Source: Cranoglanis bouderius
Taxonomy: Eukaryota; Chordata; Actinopteri; Siluriformes; Cranoglanididae
Assembly: GCA_023630585.1 (NCBI GenBank)
Contig: CM042565.1
Coordinates: forward strand, 605,513 to 669,512
Length of the DNA stretch: 64,000 bases
Reading direction: 5' to 3'
Part shown: in pieces, positions 11,373-23,081 of the stretch
Layout: every line of letters begins with the position of its first letter
Numbering within the stretch: position 1 is the stretch's first letter
Translations under genes and position numbers: made by a program
Notes under the pieces: model-generated
Databases searched by the model: none
The model's input: only the letters and a program-made list of their open reading frames with translations
What the model was told of the DNA's origin: nothing

Positions 11373-13350
11373 TTAATGGTTATGAGACACGTTCAGCTTG
11401 ATGTTTTCAGGATTCGGTGTGCTGTGATCAGGATCACGTCTCCAACACTTTTTCACTTTCCTCCGGATAAAACAGCAGCACTTTACTATCCAGGCAAAAG
11501 CAAACACACCCAGACCCAGGCAGAATCCCACCACCACTCCTCTGTACTCCTGCGCAAATATGCGCTTCATGTTCCAGTGGTCCTCTTTACCTGAAGAAAA
11601 CAACAACACACGTCATCATCTGATACTTTTAAAACACACACACACACACACACACACACCCACACACACACACAGAGTCTGATCTCGAGTAAAGATCCAA
11701 TACCTCTAGAGCTAAACACTGTACTTTAATTTTTTTTTAAACCAGAGGATTTATTTACACAATTACTTTTACCTTTTACCACGTCCCACAGCTTATAGTT
11801 CACAGAAGTCACACGTACACTCACTTCCTGCTTCCTCATATCCTGTCTAGCTACACGTCTCCAATTCCAGTGTGTCTATTCTTATTTTATATAATGCCAT
11901 GTTTAAAATAAGTTAATAAGGCAGTGTGTAACAGTCGCGTACCTTTTACAGGCACAGTGTTGTTGGCGTCTGTGTTATTTCCTGGAACGATGAAAGCAGA
12001 CGTGTCAGTGACATAAACAAGCGCAACTCCTACACCGTTAACCAGGAATATTAAACCCAGGTCAGTGTTGAGTCGTACCTGTGAGCGTGAGCGTGTGTGT
12101 GGATATAACCTCGTCGTTATCAGCGTCCCGCACGGTGTACAGGCCGCGGTCGGTCTCCTTCACCGCAGTCAGGGCCAGTGAGCATTTAAACCACACTCTC
12201 TTCTCGTACTCAGGCTCGCAGTGAACATTACGTCCGTCGGCTGTACAGACCGGGAGCGAGGCAGGGCTCTGACCTCCATCTCCACCGCTCCTGTTGAACA
12301 CGACCTCCACCCGCTCACGGATCCCAAAATCCATAACGAGGGGATCTCCAGGACGGATCCGTTCCATCAAGTCAACAGCTGAGGAGATAAACACACACAC
12401 ACACACACACACACACACTTAGTCCCTTTCCACCTCTTCAGCCTTCATGTATCATCAGAAGTAACTCATTTTTTTATTTATTGTGAGTTTTAATATCAAA
12501 TCATCATCAGAGTGAATACTGATAAAGCTCATGAGCTCTTTTTTCCCCTCGTCAATGAGAAAGCTGTATATATAATGAGAAAGTATTATTACACACTATC
12601 ACTACAACGTGGACAGAACGCACGGACACTTACGCGCAATGCGCAGACTCACATCACAGACGTCCTGGACGTCACACCGACACGTGTACCAGCCACGCCT
12701 ACTGTAATCAGCTCCCGTCACGGTGAGAGACAGATTCCCCTTCATGTACTGATCATGAGAGATGATAAACCCCTCCTCACAGCTGCAGGACGTCTGATCA
12801 CACCGAGCCACAACGACATTTCGACCCGGATTCCGGACCATGATCCATTTCACCGAACCTGAACATTTCCGTAGGCAGGGCAGAGTAGCGGGCTGATGAA
12901 GCTTCGTTATTGTAGAGGTAAAGCCAGGTACAGGAGACACACCTGCAGCAAAACACACAGAGAGAACATTACTATCAGATGAACTGAGGGTGGGTATTCG
13001 GAGTCTGAGTCACGTCAGTGTTCACGTGGGGAAAGCTGCTGGTGTTCAGAGTCGGGTTACGCAGCTGCTTCACTGGATTTTCTGACCTCCACATTCAGAT
13101 GATTAAATTCACCTGCGTGTAGCTCACACCTCCGATGTTTTCAGAACCTTTTCATAGACTTGAAAGTCACTACATTATTAATTCATGAGCCGTGTCATAT
13201 TTACGTAGTTAACATTGTCCTCAGTTAACTTCTGACTTAAGTCTGTAGTTAGGTCTGACGTCTGAATACTAAAAAAATCAAAAACAAAGCAAACTTACTG
13301 GCAGCAATCATCAGACAAAACGGGATCATGTGCATGGTGAAGGTCTTCAT
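11373..13350 (-). CDS. Ig-superfamily type I membrane receptor, two Ig-like domains (copy 1)
   Basis: Five coding exons with phase-1 junctions, as is typical of Ig genes: signal peptide 13299-13350 (MKTFTMHMIPFCLMIAA), Ig domain 1 12634-12942, Ig domain 2 12079-12378, a 13-residue stalk 11943-11981 with two NNT sequons, and the terminal exon 11373-11590 (transmembrane and cytoplasmic). All splice sites are GT/AG and the predicted protein is 305 aa. Domain 1 has the B-strand Cys (LPC), Trp (VKW) and F-strand YTC of a V-type fold. Domain 2 has DRGLYTV, lacking the F-strand Cys. The membrane helix (GVVVGFCLGLGVFAFAWIV) is followed by KCCCFIRRKVKK. The short tail has no tyrosine, so no ITIM or ITAM. 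A good acceptor (TTTCTGTAG) two bases before the ATG implies an upstream non-coding exon. Ligand and family name are not recognised. Confidence 0.85.
12391..12418. repeat. (CA)n next to the Ig2 splice acceptor (copy 1)
   Basis: On the minus strand this is (TG)14 ending 12 nt before the acceptor of the second Ig exon. Counterparts are 38 nt (31709-31746) and 46 nt (54199-54244). Confidence 0.97.
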
Positions 13351-13514
13351 ATCTACAGAAACAGAAGAGAAACAGAGCTATGGTCAATGAAACATTAAGT
13401 CCCAGTTTAAACCCTGCTGTATTTACACACTTTCATTCAGTGCACACACTCACATCACACTGCAGCTAACGTCAGTCTCTCTCTGTTTATTTCACTTCAG
13501 TATCATTTATAGTC

Positions 13515-13575
<61 letters not shown>

Positions 13576-13960
13576 AGTCTAGTGAACGCTGATGGGCTTC
13601 ACACTGCTCCCACTGCAGGATTAAATGGTAAATGAGGAAAGAACTGCAAAATATTTGTAGACAAAAGCGAAAGGCTCAGAGCTACATGTGAGGAGTGTGT
13701 ACACAGACAGAGGTAGAAATATCTAAGGGAGGTATTTCCTAACACTCCACATAAGACTTTACTGTATGATGACACTCACTACTTCCTGACCTTTACACAG
13801 GGTTTACTGATTAAACTCACATGTGTATGTGTGTGTTTGTGTAGGGCAGAAACTGAGGTTCCTTATGAAGTTAAAGTGTTTAAATTAAAAAGATATTCAA
13901 ATTAGGGGGAACATTTTAGTCTCCTCCAAACATTCACACAGTGAGGTGTAATATTCCCTC
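13351..13960. other. Upstream of the Ig signal-peptide exon (copy 1)
   Basis: Begins with the intron acceptor TTTCTGTAG on the minus strand, so this is probably intron 1 rather than promoter. It holds an (ATA)n tract at about 13515-13573 (counterparts 32842-32889 and 55340-55384). No other feature is recognised. Confidence 0.5.
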
Positions 13961-14750
13961 TGTATACGTGTATAAGTGTATAAGTGTGTAAGTGTATAAG
14001 TGTGTAATGTATAATTGTGTATGTGTATAAGTGTGTGTGTATAAGTGTATAAGTGTGTAATGTATAAGTGTGTAAGTGTATAAGTGTGTAAGTGTATAAG
14101 TGTGTATGTGTGTAAGTGTATAAGTGTGTAAGTGTATAAGTGTATAAGTGTGTAAGTGTGTAAGTGTATAAGTGTGTAAGTGTATATGTGTGTAAGTGTA
14201 TAAGTGTATATTTGTGTAAGTGTACAAGTGTGTAAGTGTATAAGTGTATGTGTGTAAGTGTGTATGTGTATAAGTGTATAAGTGTGTAAGTGTATAAGTG
14301 TGTATGTGTATAAGTGTGTGTGTATGTGTATAAGTGGGTATGTGTATAAGTGTGGATGTGTATAAGTGTGTGTGTATATGTATAAGTGTGTATGTGTAAG
14401 TGTGTATGTGTGTATGTGTATAAGTGTGTGTGTATAAGTGTGTAAGTGTATATGTGTATAAGTGTGTATGTGTATAAGTGTGTAAATGTATAAGTGTGTA
14501 TGTGTATAAGTGTATAAGTGTGTGTGTATGTGTATAAGTGTGTATGTGTAAGTGTGTATGTGTGTATGTGTATAAGTGTGTATGTATAAGTGTGTAAGTG
14601 TGTATGTGTATAACTGTGTATGTGTATAAGTGTGTGTGTATAAGTGTGTGTGTATAAGTGTGTAAGTGTGTATGTGTATAAGTGTGTATGTGTATAAGTG
14701 TGTAAATGTATAAATGTGTATGTGTATAAGTGTATAAGTGTGTAAGTGTA
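13961..14750. repeat. Minisatellite array A, 8-bp units (copy 1)
   Basis: Tandem variants of an 8-mer (GTGTATAA, GTGTGTAA, GTGTGTAT). The plus strand almost lacks C, so the minus strand lacks G and contains virtually no stop codons. Length about 790 bp. Confidence 0.97.
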
Positions 14751-14887
14751 CACACCCTTATGTTTACAAGTTAAACACTGTACACAGCAGGTGTTTGCAG
14801 TGGTTTGATTGTGATTAGCAGCAGCATGTAAGTCAGTGTGTTAGTCACACATTACGTCACTGCGGGAAGGAAAAGGATCAGCTGTGA
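14751..14887. other. Spacer between arrays A and B (copy 1)
   Basis: Non-repetitive DNA containing ATTACGTCACTG, a CRE/ATF-like site. The copy-2 counterpart is 33800-33930. It is absent from copy 3. Confidence 0.5.
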
Positions 14888-17800
14888 ATGTGTGTATTTG
14901 TATGAGCGTATGAGTGTGTAATGAGTGTGAGTGTGTAATGAGTGTGAGTGTGGAATGAGTGTGTAATGAGTGTGTGTGTGTGTGATGAGTGTGAGTGTGT
15001 AATGAGTGTGTAATGAGTGTGTGTGTAATGAGTGTGTAATGAGTGTGTAATGAGTGTGAGTGTGTAATGAGTGTGTAATGAGTGCGAGTGTATAATGAGT
15101 GTGTAATGAGTGTGAGTGTGTAATGAGTGTGTAATGAGTGTGAGTGTATAATGAGTGTGTAATGAGTGGTGTGTAATGAGTGTGTAATGAGTGTGTAATG
15201 AGTGTGAGTGTGTAATGAGTGTGTAATGAGTGTGAGTGTGTAATGAGTGTGTAATGAGTGTGAGTGTGTAATGAGTGTGTAATGAGTGTGAGTGTGTAAT
15301 GAGTGTGAGTGTGTAATGAGTGTGAGTGTGTAATGAGTGTGAGTGTGTAATGAGTGTGTAATGAGTGTGAGTGTGTAATGAGTGTGAGTGTGTAATGAGT
15401 GTGTAATGAGTGTGTAATGAGTGTGTAATGAGTGTAAGTGTGTAATGAGTGTGAGTGTGTAATGAGTGTGTAATGAGTGTGAGTGTGTAATAGTGAGTGT
15501 GTAATGAGTGTGAGTGTGTAATGAGTGTGTAATGAGTGTGTAATGAGTGTGTAATGAGTGTAAGTGTGTAATGAGTGTGTGTGTAATGAGTGTGTAATGA
15601 GTGTGAGTGTGTAATGAGTGTGTAATGAGTGTGAGTGTGTAATGAGTGTGAGTGTGTAATGAGTGTGTAATGAGTGTGTGTGTAATGAGTGTGTAATGAG
15701 TGTGAGTGTGTAATGAGTGTGAGTGTGTAATGAGTGTGTAATGAGTGTGTAATGAGTGTGTAATGAGTGTGAGTGTGTAATGAGTGTGTAATGAGTGTGT
15801 AATGAGTGTGAGTGTGTAATGAGTATGTAATGAGTGTGTAATGAGTGTGAGTGTGTAATGAGTGTGTGTGTAATGAGTGTGTAATGAGTGTGAGTGTGTA
15901 ATGAGTGTGAGTGTGTAATGAGTGTGAGTGTGTAATGAGTGTGTAATGAGTGTGAGTGTGTAATAGTGAGTGTGTAATGAGGGTGAGTGTGTAATGAGTG
16001 TGAGTGTGTAATGAGTGTGTAATGAGTGTGAGTGTGTAATGAGTGTGAGTGTGTAATGAGTGTGTAATGAGTGTGTAATGAGTGTGTAATGAGTGTAAGT
16101 GTGTAATGAGTGTGAGTGTGTAATGAGTGTGTAATGAGTGTGAGTGTGTAATAGTGAGTGTGTAATGAGTGTGAGTGTGTAATGAGTGTGTAATGAGTGT
16201 GTAATGAGTGTGTAATGAGTGTAAGTGTGTAATGAGTGTGTGTGTAATGAGTGTGTAATGAGTGTGAGTGTGTAATGAGTGTGAGTGTGTAATGAGTGTG
16301 TAATGAGTGTGAGTGTGTAATGAGTGTGAGTGTGTAATGAGTGTGTAATGAGTGTGTGTGTAATGAGTGTGTAATGAGTGTGAGTGTGTAATGAGTGTGA
16401 GTGTGTAATGAGTGTGTAATGAGTGTGTAATGAGTGTGAGTGTGTAATGAGTGTGTAATGAGTGTGAGTGTGTAATGAGTGTGTAATGAGTGTGTAATGA
16501 GTGTGTAATGAGTGTGAGTGTGTAATGAGTGTGTAATGAGTGTGTAATGAGTGTGTAATGAGTGTGAGTGTGTAATGAGTATGTAATGAGTGTGTAATGA
16601 GTGTGAGTGTGTAATGAGTGTGTGTGTAATGAGTGTGTAATGAGTGTGAGTGTGTAATGAGTGTGAGTGTGTAATGAGTGTGAGTGTGTAATGAGTGTGT
16701 AATGAGTGTGAGTGTGTAATAGTCAGTGTGTAATGAGTGTGAGTGTGTAATGAGTGTGTAATGAGTGAGAGTGTGTAATGAGTGTGTAATGAGTGTGAGT
16801 GTGAAATGAGTGTGTAATGAGTGTGAAATGAGTGTGAGTGTGTATTGAGTGTGTAATGAGTGTGTAATGAGTGTGAGTGTGTATTGAGTGGGAGTGTGTA
16901 ATGAGTGTGTGTGTGTAATGAGTGTGAGTGTGTAATGAGTGTGAGTGTGTATTGAATGTGTAATGAGTGTGTAATGAGTGTGAGTGTGTATTGAGTGTGA
17001 GTGTGTAATGAGTGTGAGTGTGTATTGAGTGTGTAATGAGTGTGAGTGCGTAATGAGTGTGAGTGTGTAATGAGTGTGAGTGTGTATTGAGTGTAATGAG
17101 TGGGTAATGGGTGTGAGTGTGTAATGAGTGTGAGTGTGTAATGAGTGTGAGTGTGTAATGAGTGTGTAATGAGTGTGAGTGTGTAATGAGTGTGTGTGTA
17201 ATGAGTGTGTAATGAGTGTGTGTGTAATGAGTGTGTAATGAGTGTGTAATGAGTGTGAGTGTGTAATGAGTGTGTGTGTAATGAGTGTGTAATGAGTGTG
17301 AGTGTGTAATGAGTGTGTAATGAGTGTGTAATGAGTGTGAGTGTGTAATGAGTGTGTGTGTAATGAGTGTGTAATGAGTGTGAGTGTGTAATGAGTGTGT
17401 AATGAGTGTGATTGTGTAATGAGTGTGAGTGTGTAATGAGTGTGTAATGAGTGTGAGTGTGTAATGAGTGTGAGTGTGTAATGAGTGTGAGTGTGTAATG
17501 AGTGTGTAATGAGTGTGAGTGTGTAATGAGTGTGTAATGAGTGTTAGTGTGTAATGAGTGTGAGTGTGTAATGAGTGTGTAATGAGTGTGAGTGTGTAAT
17601 AGTGAGTGTGTAATGAGTGTGAGTGTGTAATGAGTGTGTAATGAGTGTGAGTGTGTAATGAGTCTGTGTGTGTAATGAGTGTGAGTGTGTAATGAGTGTG
17701 AGTGTGTATTGAGTGTGTAATGAGTGTGTAATGAGTGTGAGTGTGTAATGAGTGTGAGTGTGTAATGAGTGTGAGTGTGTGTTGAGTGTGTAATGAGTGT

Positions 17801-19972
17801 GTAATGAGTGTGAGTGCGTAATGAGTGTGAGTGTGTAATGAGTGTGAGTGTGTATTGAGTGTAATGAGTGTGTAATGAGTGTGAGTGTGTAATGAGTGTG
17901 AGTGTGTAATGAGTGTGAGTGTGTAATGAGTGTGTAATGAGTGTAAGTGTGTAATGAGTGTGTGTGTAATGAGTGTGTAATGAGTGTGTGTAATGAGTGT
18001 GTAATGAGTGTGTAATGAGTGTGAGTGTGTAATGAGTATGTGTGTAATGAGTGTGTAATGAGTGTGAGTGTGTAATGAGTGTGTAATGAGTGTGTAATGA
18101 GTGTGAGTGTGTAATGAGTGTGTAATGAGTGTGAGTGTGTAATGAGCATGAGTGTGTAATGAGTGTGAGTGTGTAATGAGTGTGTAATGAGTGTGAGTGT
18201 GTAATGAGTGTGTAATGAGTGTGAGTGTGTAATTAGTGTGTGTGTAATGAGTGTGTAATGAGTGTGAGTGTGTAATGAGTGTGTAATGAGAGTGTAATGA
18301 GTGTGAGTGTGTAATGAGTGTGTGTGTAATGAGTGTGTAATGAGTGTGTGTGTAATGAGTGTGTAATGAGTGTGTAATGAGTGTGTGTGTAATGAGTGTG
18401 TAATGAGTGTGAGTGTGTAATGAGTGTGTAATGAGTGTGATTGTGTAATGAGTGTGAGTGTGTAATGAGTGTGTAATGAGTGTGAGTGTGTAATGAGTGT
18501 GTAATGAGTGTGATTGTGTAACGAGTGTGAGTGTGTAATGACTGTGTAATGAGTGTGAGTGTGTAATGAGTGTGAGTGTGTAATGAGTGTGTAATGAGTG
18601 TGAGTGTGTAATGAGTGTGTAATGAGTGTGTAATGAGTGTGGGTGTGTAATGAGTGTGAGTGTGTAATGAGTGTGTAATGAGTGTGAGTGTGTAATGAGT
18701 GTGAGTGTGTAATGAGTGTGTAATGAGTGTGAGTGTGTAATGAGTGTGAGTGTGTAATGAGTGTGAGTGTGTAATGAGTGTGTAATGAGTGTGAGTGTGT
18801 AATGAGTGTGTAATGAGTGTGAGTGTTTAATAGTCTGAGTGTGTAATGAGTGTGTAATGAGTGTGAGTGTGTAATGAGTGTGTAATGAGTGTGAGTGTGT
18901 AATGAGTGTGAGTGTGTAATGAGTGTGTAATGAGTGTGAGTGTGTAATAGTGAGTGTGTAATGAGTGTGAGTGTGTAATGAGTGTGTAATGAGTGTGAGT
19001 GTGTAATGAGTGTGTAATGAGTGTGAGTGTGTAATGAGTGTGTAATGAGTGTGAAATGAGTGTGAGTGTGTATTGAGTGTGTAATGAGTGTGTAATGAGT
19101 GTGAGTGTGTAATGAGTATGTGTGTGTAATGAGTGTGAGTGTGTAATGAGTGTGAGTGTGTATTGAGTGTGTAATGAGTGTGTAATGAGTGTGAGTGTGT
19201 AATGAGTGTGAGTGTGTAATGAGTGTGAGTGTGTAATGAGTGTGAGTGTGTATTGAGTGTGTAATGAGTGTGTAATGAGTGTGAGTGTGTAATGAGTGTG
19301 AGTGCGTAATGAGTGTGAGTGTGTAATGAGTGTGAGTGTGTATTGAGTGTAATGAGTGTTTAATGAGTGTGAGTGTGTAATGAGTGTGAGTCTGTAATGA
19401 GTGTGAGTGTGTAATGAGTGTGAGTGTGTATTGAGTGTGTAATGAGTGTGTAATGAGTGTGAGTGCGTAATGAGTGTGAGTGTGTAATGAGTGTGAGTGT
19501 GTATTGAGTGTAATGAGTGTGTAATGAGTGTGAGTGTGTAATGAGTGTGAGTGTGTAATGAGTGTGAGTGTGTAATGAGTGTGTAATGAGTGTGAGTGCG
19601 TAATGAGTGTGAGTGTGTAATGAGTGTGAGTGTGTAATGAGTGTGTAATGAGTGTGAGTGTGTAATGAGTGTGTGTGTAATGAGTGTGTAATGAGTGTGT
19701 GTGTAATGAGTGTGTAATGAGTGTGTAATGAGTGTGAGTGTGTAATGAGTGTGTGTGTAATGAGTGTGTAATGAGTGTGAGTGTGTAATCAGTGTGTAAT
19801 GAGTGTGTAATGAGTGTGTAATGAGTGTGAGTGTGTAATGAGTGTGTGTGTAATGAGTGTGTAATGAGTGTGAGTGTGTAATCAGTGTGTAATGAGTGTG
19901 TAATGAGTGTGTAATGAGTGTGAGTGTGTAATGAGTGTGTAATGAGTGTGTAATGAGTGTGAGTGTGTAATG
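14888..19972. repeat. Minisatellite array B, about 5.1 kb (copy 1)
   Basis: Built from TGTGTAATGAG (11 bp) and TGTGAG (6 bp) modules in mixed order, giving 11-, 17- and 28-bp periods. The plus strand is almost free of C; the long minus-strand open frames (17544-19985 and 18827-20107) follow from this and encode only His/Thr/Ser/Leu/Tyr repeats. Marker variants (AGTCTGTGTGTG at about 17661, GAGAGTGTAATG at about 18288) are shared with copy 2. Confidence 0.97.
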
Positions 19973-20123
19973 TATGGTGATACATTTCGCTTGATCTTCA
20001 TTTTGCTGAAACGAGCGATTCAGTGCAGCTGATGCAACTCCGGCTAAGTGAGCGCAACTTTTCTTGCACGTGCACTTGGTGTTAAACGCCGTGTTTACAA
20101 AAAACATCCGATCTTACTCTCAC
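19973..20123. other. Right-end segment of the block (copy 1)
   Basis: Unique sequence from GTGATACATTTCGC to CTTACTCTCAC that ends each block. Counterparts are 42816-42967 (complete) and about 57329-57402 (right half only). An ATG on the minus strand near 20105 opens a frame that runs into array B, but I see no evidence that it is coding. Confidence 0.6.
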
Positions 20124-20735
20124 TAAATATTATTGTTCTTGTTCATAAATACGTTTAACCATAAAAAGGGTCTGTGAAATATAATGGTTTTATCCTCCCT
20201 CCCCCCACCTATTGAAAGAAAGTGGTTTAGTCCAGGCATCCATAGCGTTATGCTCTTTTGCGGTCTTTTGCTCTTCTCTCTCCCGAAAGGAAGAGGTGTG
20301 TCCCTCATGCTCAGGTTTAGAAGCAAATTACTGTTTCATAACAAGTCACTACACACATATATTGAATTATTTAGTTTATTTAAATAAACTATTTATTTAA
20401 AATATTTAAAATATTTATTTATTTAAATAAATATAACTATTTATTATTTATCTTTCTTTGTGTTGGTCTACGTTGTACACGGAGTATATACACTGCCGTT
20501 AGCAAGGGAGATTAAAATTAATTTATCAAACTATCAGATAAAAACAAGTATTTTATGTTGTTACCCCTCATGACTGGAGTCAGTGGCTCAGTTTAAAAAA
20601 ATTTTGATCTTGTTTTTTGTATGTTGTCGTATTTTGATCATGTTGTTATTGCTGTAATAAAAAACAGATAAGTATACAAACCATAGCTCTTTAACCATTT
20701 GTTTGTTTTTTAAACATTAGATTCAGGTCACACAC

Positions 20736-20849
20736 GCGCACACACACGCCCATCTCATTAGCACCTATCACTTCGTGAAACATTAAACGCACGCGCACAC
20801 ACACGCCCATCTCATTAGCACCTATCACTTCGTGAAACATTAAACGCAC
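20736..20849. repeat. 57-bp direct duplication (copy 2)
   Basis: Same two 57-bp units as at 1321-1434, with the third diverged unit at about 21100-21145. Confidence 0.95.
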
Positions 20850-21036
20850 GCACATACGCACGCAGAGGGTCTGAAGGAGGGGTAGGGGTGTGAAAAAGTG
20901 TGAAATCCTAGGATCCACCCATTAGGATACACACCCATAGTCATTCATGGTTTAGACGTCGCGGAGCACATCGTCTGAGTATCGTGCTGCACCTCCAGCG
21001 TTCTAACCACGGCTGTTAATTTAATTAATAGCTTTG

Positions 21037-21085
<49 letters not shown>

Positions 21086-21439
21086 ACACACACACACACG
21101 CACATCCCGTTAGCACCTATCACTTCGTGAAACATTAAATACACACACACCTGGAAGATGCATCTCCACACAGACAGACAGAGGACAGGAAAAAAAAAAG
21201 TCATAAACATGACCACACATGTTCATGCGACCTTCACGAGGCCATAAATTATATAACGTGAGGGGGGTCATAAATCAATTTTTGACATAAAGTGTATGTT
21301 ATAACTACTTCTGTGGATTCTTCAATCAGTATAATCATGTGCTACTTTGCAAAACTGCAAGTCAGATTTTTGTACACATAAAGATAAAGTATTTAAAAAA
21401 GCAGTGGTTCTTTGCAATAGAAAATATGTTTAATGAAGA

Positions 21440-21645
21440 ATCTTCAGCCCTAATCTGAATGGGATTAGATGTACATGGGGTCCTGGGGTCTGTGATTTTA
21501 TCTCCGTCTGGAGTCAGCAGTATTTGTTCTCCTCTGTCCTCCTCTGAGGCCTGTTTCACGAAGCCAGTTTCAGTGGTTAACCAGGTTTAAAGTCTGCGTT
21601 TAGTTTGAGCAAACTGTTTTTGTTATTTTTTTTAGGGCTGAAGAT
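21440..21645. mobile_element. Possible small inverted-repeat element, copy 2
   Basis: Same 13-bp inverted termini as at 2016-2221, carried along by the block duplication. Confidence 0.35.
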
Positions 21646-21704
21646 GGATATTTTTGTTTTTTTTTTCTTTTTACTTATAAGTTTATAAGTTTATGCTCAC
21701 TCTC

Positions 21705-21764
<60 letters not shown>

Positions 21765-21918
21765 ACACACACATATATATTATAGCATCATATCAGTGAG
21801 AGATCTGAATGCGTTGAAACTTGACAGAAATGACTTCATCAAAATCACGATGTAAACTAGTGACGTATTCTGGCCACAAGATGTCGCCATTGGGTCAGCA
21901 AAACCTTGGATGGCAATT

Positions 21919-22013
21919 TACTTTTACATTTACATTTATGGCATTTGGCAGACGCCCTTATCCAGAGCGACTTACATTTATTTCATTTATACATCTGAGT
22001 AATTGAGGGTTAA
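21919..22013 (-). mobile_element. tRNA-derived SINE, tail fragment (copy 2)
   Basis: Copy-2 counterpart of the SINE tail at 2498-2592, with the same truncation. Confidence 0.8.
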
Positions 22014-22155
22014 TTCAAAGACAAGCTTTACACTCTGGAATTTCAAGTCATTGAGCAAAATGCTTGTGCAGTATTGGGCAGAGCATCGTGCATAAAATTG
22101 GGTCTAATGAAGAGTATGAATAAAAGAAAACACCACAACAGACATTCTGAGTGAA

Positions 22156-23081
22156 TTTGAAGATTTATTCATAGGACTGGGTTGTGTTCCTAGAGTTCAT
22201 CACATTCAGACAAATCCCAAGGTCACGCCAGTGATTCATCCTCCCAGGAAAGTGCCAGTGGCCCACGGAAAAAAAGACATTAAAACAGAACTGAAACTCA
22301 TGGAAAAGATGGGTGTCGTCAAAAAACAGACTGGGTGCACAGAGCGGGTAAATAGCACGGTGACAATAGTAAAACCTAACAAGATTAGGATCTGCATAGA
22401 CCCTCAAGATCTAAACAAAGCAATAAGAAAGGAGCACAATCCTCTCAAATCACTTGAGGAGATTCTTGCAGAAATGGCTAGAGCCAAGATATATTTAGTG
22501 GTGTATGGAAATCAATGATTTTGTCAAATTCAACTGAATGATGACAGTTCTAAACTCTGTACATTTAACCCACTGTTCGGGAGGTATAGTTTTCCAAGGC
22601 TTCCTTTTGGGATTTCATCAACTCCAGAGGTGTTCCAAAGGTGCATCTGGAAGGATTGGAAGGAGTTGTTAATGTAATGGATGACATTCTGGTGTGGTGT
22701 GCTTCTGTGTGTGGATTACTATTCCAAGTACCCTGAAATTGCAAAGTCATTGTTCTAAAATCAATGTTCGCCAGACATGGAGTATCAGATGAACTCTTTA
22801 CAGATAATGGTAGATAGCTTGAAGTGTTGAAATGCAAGTGATAAGTGATACCTGACAAACATGAACAACTAAGGTATTACCTAGTTCAAATGCCAGACAC
22901 TCACATCTTCAGAAGGAATAGAAGAGACCTGCTGAAAACAAATGAGACAATGTTTCCTTAAACTCAAACTGAGAATGTTGAGGACTTACCTGTTGTTTCA
23001 AAAAATGTAGAATTGAATTCAGATGTAGAATTGAATTTAGAACAGGAAAACAACGCGGATATCGTTCAGATCTATGGTTTT
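22156..23081 (+). pseudogene. Ty3/Gypsy pol remnant (copy 2)
   Basis: Copy-2 counterpart of the pol relic at 2735-3660, with the same stops and the same RT-to-integrase deletion. The open RT piece is 22231-22518. It differs from copies 1 and 3 at a few bases (for example CCAAGTACC instead of CCAGGTACC near 22726), so decay preceded the block duplication. Confidence 0.85.

Larger units (their letters stand above)
718..20123 (+). repeat. Tandem block, copy 1 (19.4 kb)
   Basis: First of three direct tandem copies. It begins at TAAATATTATTG and ends at CTTACTCTCAC, immediately followed by the start of copy 2. Outside the satellites it is nearly identical to copies 2 and 3. It contains, in order, an inverted-repeat element, a SINE tail, a Gypsy remnant, an LTR-like segment, a coiled-coil/RTE fusion, a SINE, GA repeats, the Ig receptor gene, array A and array B (about 5.1 kb). 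Array B accounts for most of the length difference from copies 2 and 3. Confidence 0.93.

Noticed and set aside
11760..11815. A further stalk exon of the Ig gene ending in GACGTGGTAAAAG before a GTAAAAG donor
   Set aside because: The possible acceptors give lengths that do not keep the phase-1 frame (19, 55, 58 or 62 bp) or introduce a stop, and the acceptors are weak. It may be a decayed exon.
12512..12862. A 116-aa plus-strand frame over the first Ig exon (and its copies)
   Set aside because: It is antisense to the Ig1 exon, whose splice sites and Ig motifs clearly support the minus strand.
13961..14750. Telomere-like repeats
   Set aside because: The units are GTGTATAA and GTGTGTAA variants, not TTAGGG.
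14888..19972. Array B as an immunoglobulin switch-like region or as a CRISPR array
   Set aside because: It lacks AGCT-rich switch motifs and there are no constant-region genes nearby. CRISPR is excluded because there are no unique spacers between fixed repeats and the genome is vertebrate.
20040..20107. A unique ATG-led start (MFFVNTAFNTKC...) feeding into the array B frame, and a similar start in copies 2 and 3
   Set aside because: The repeat frame downstream is open by chance, no domain is recognisable, and no splice or promoter signal supports coding.
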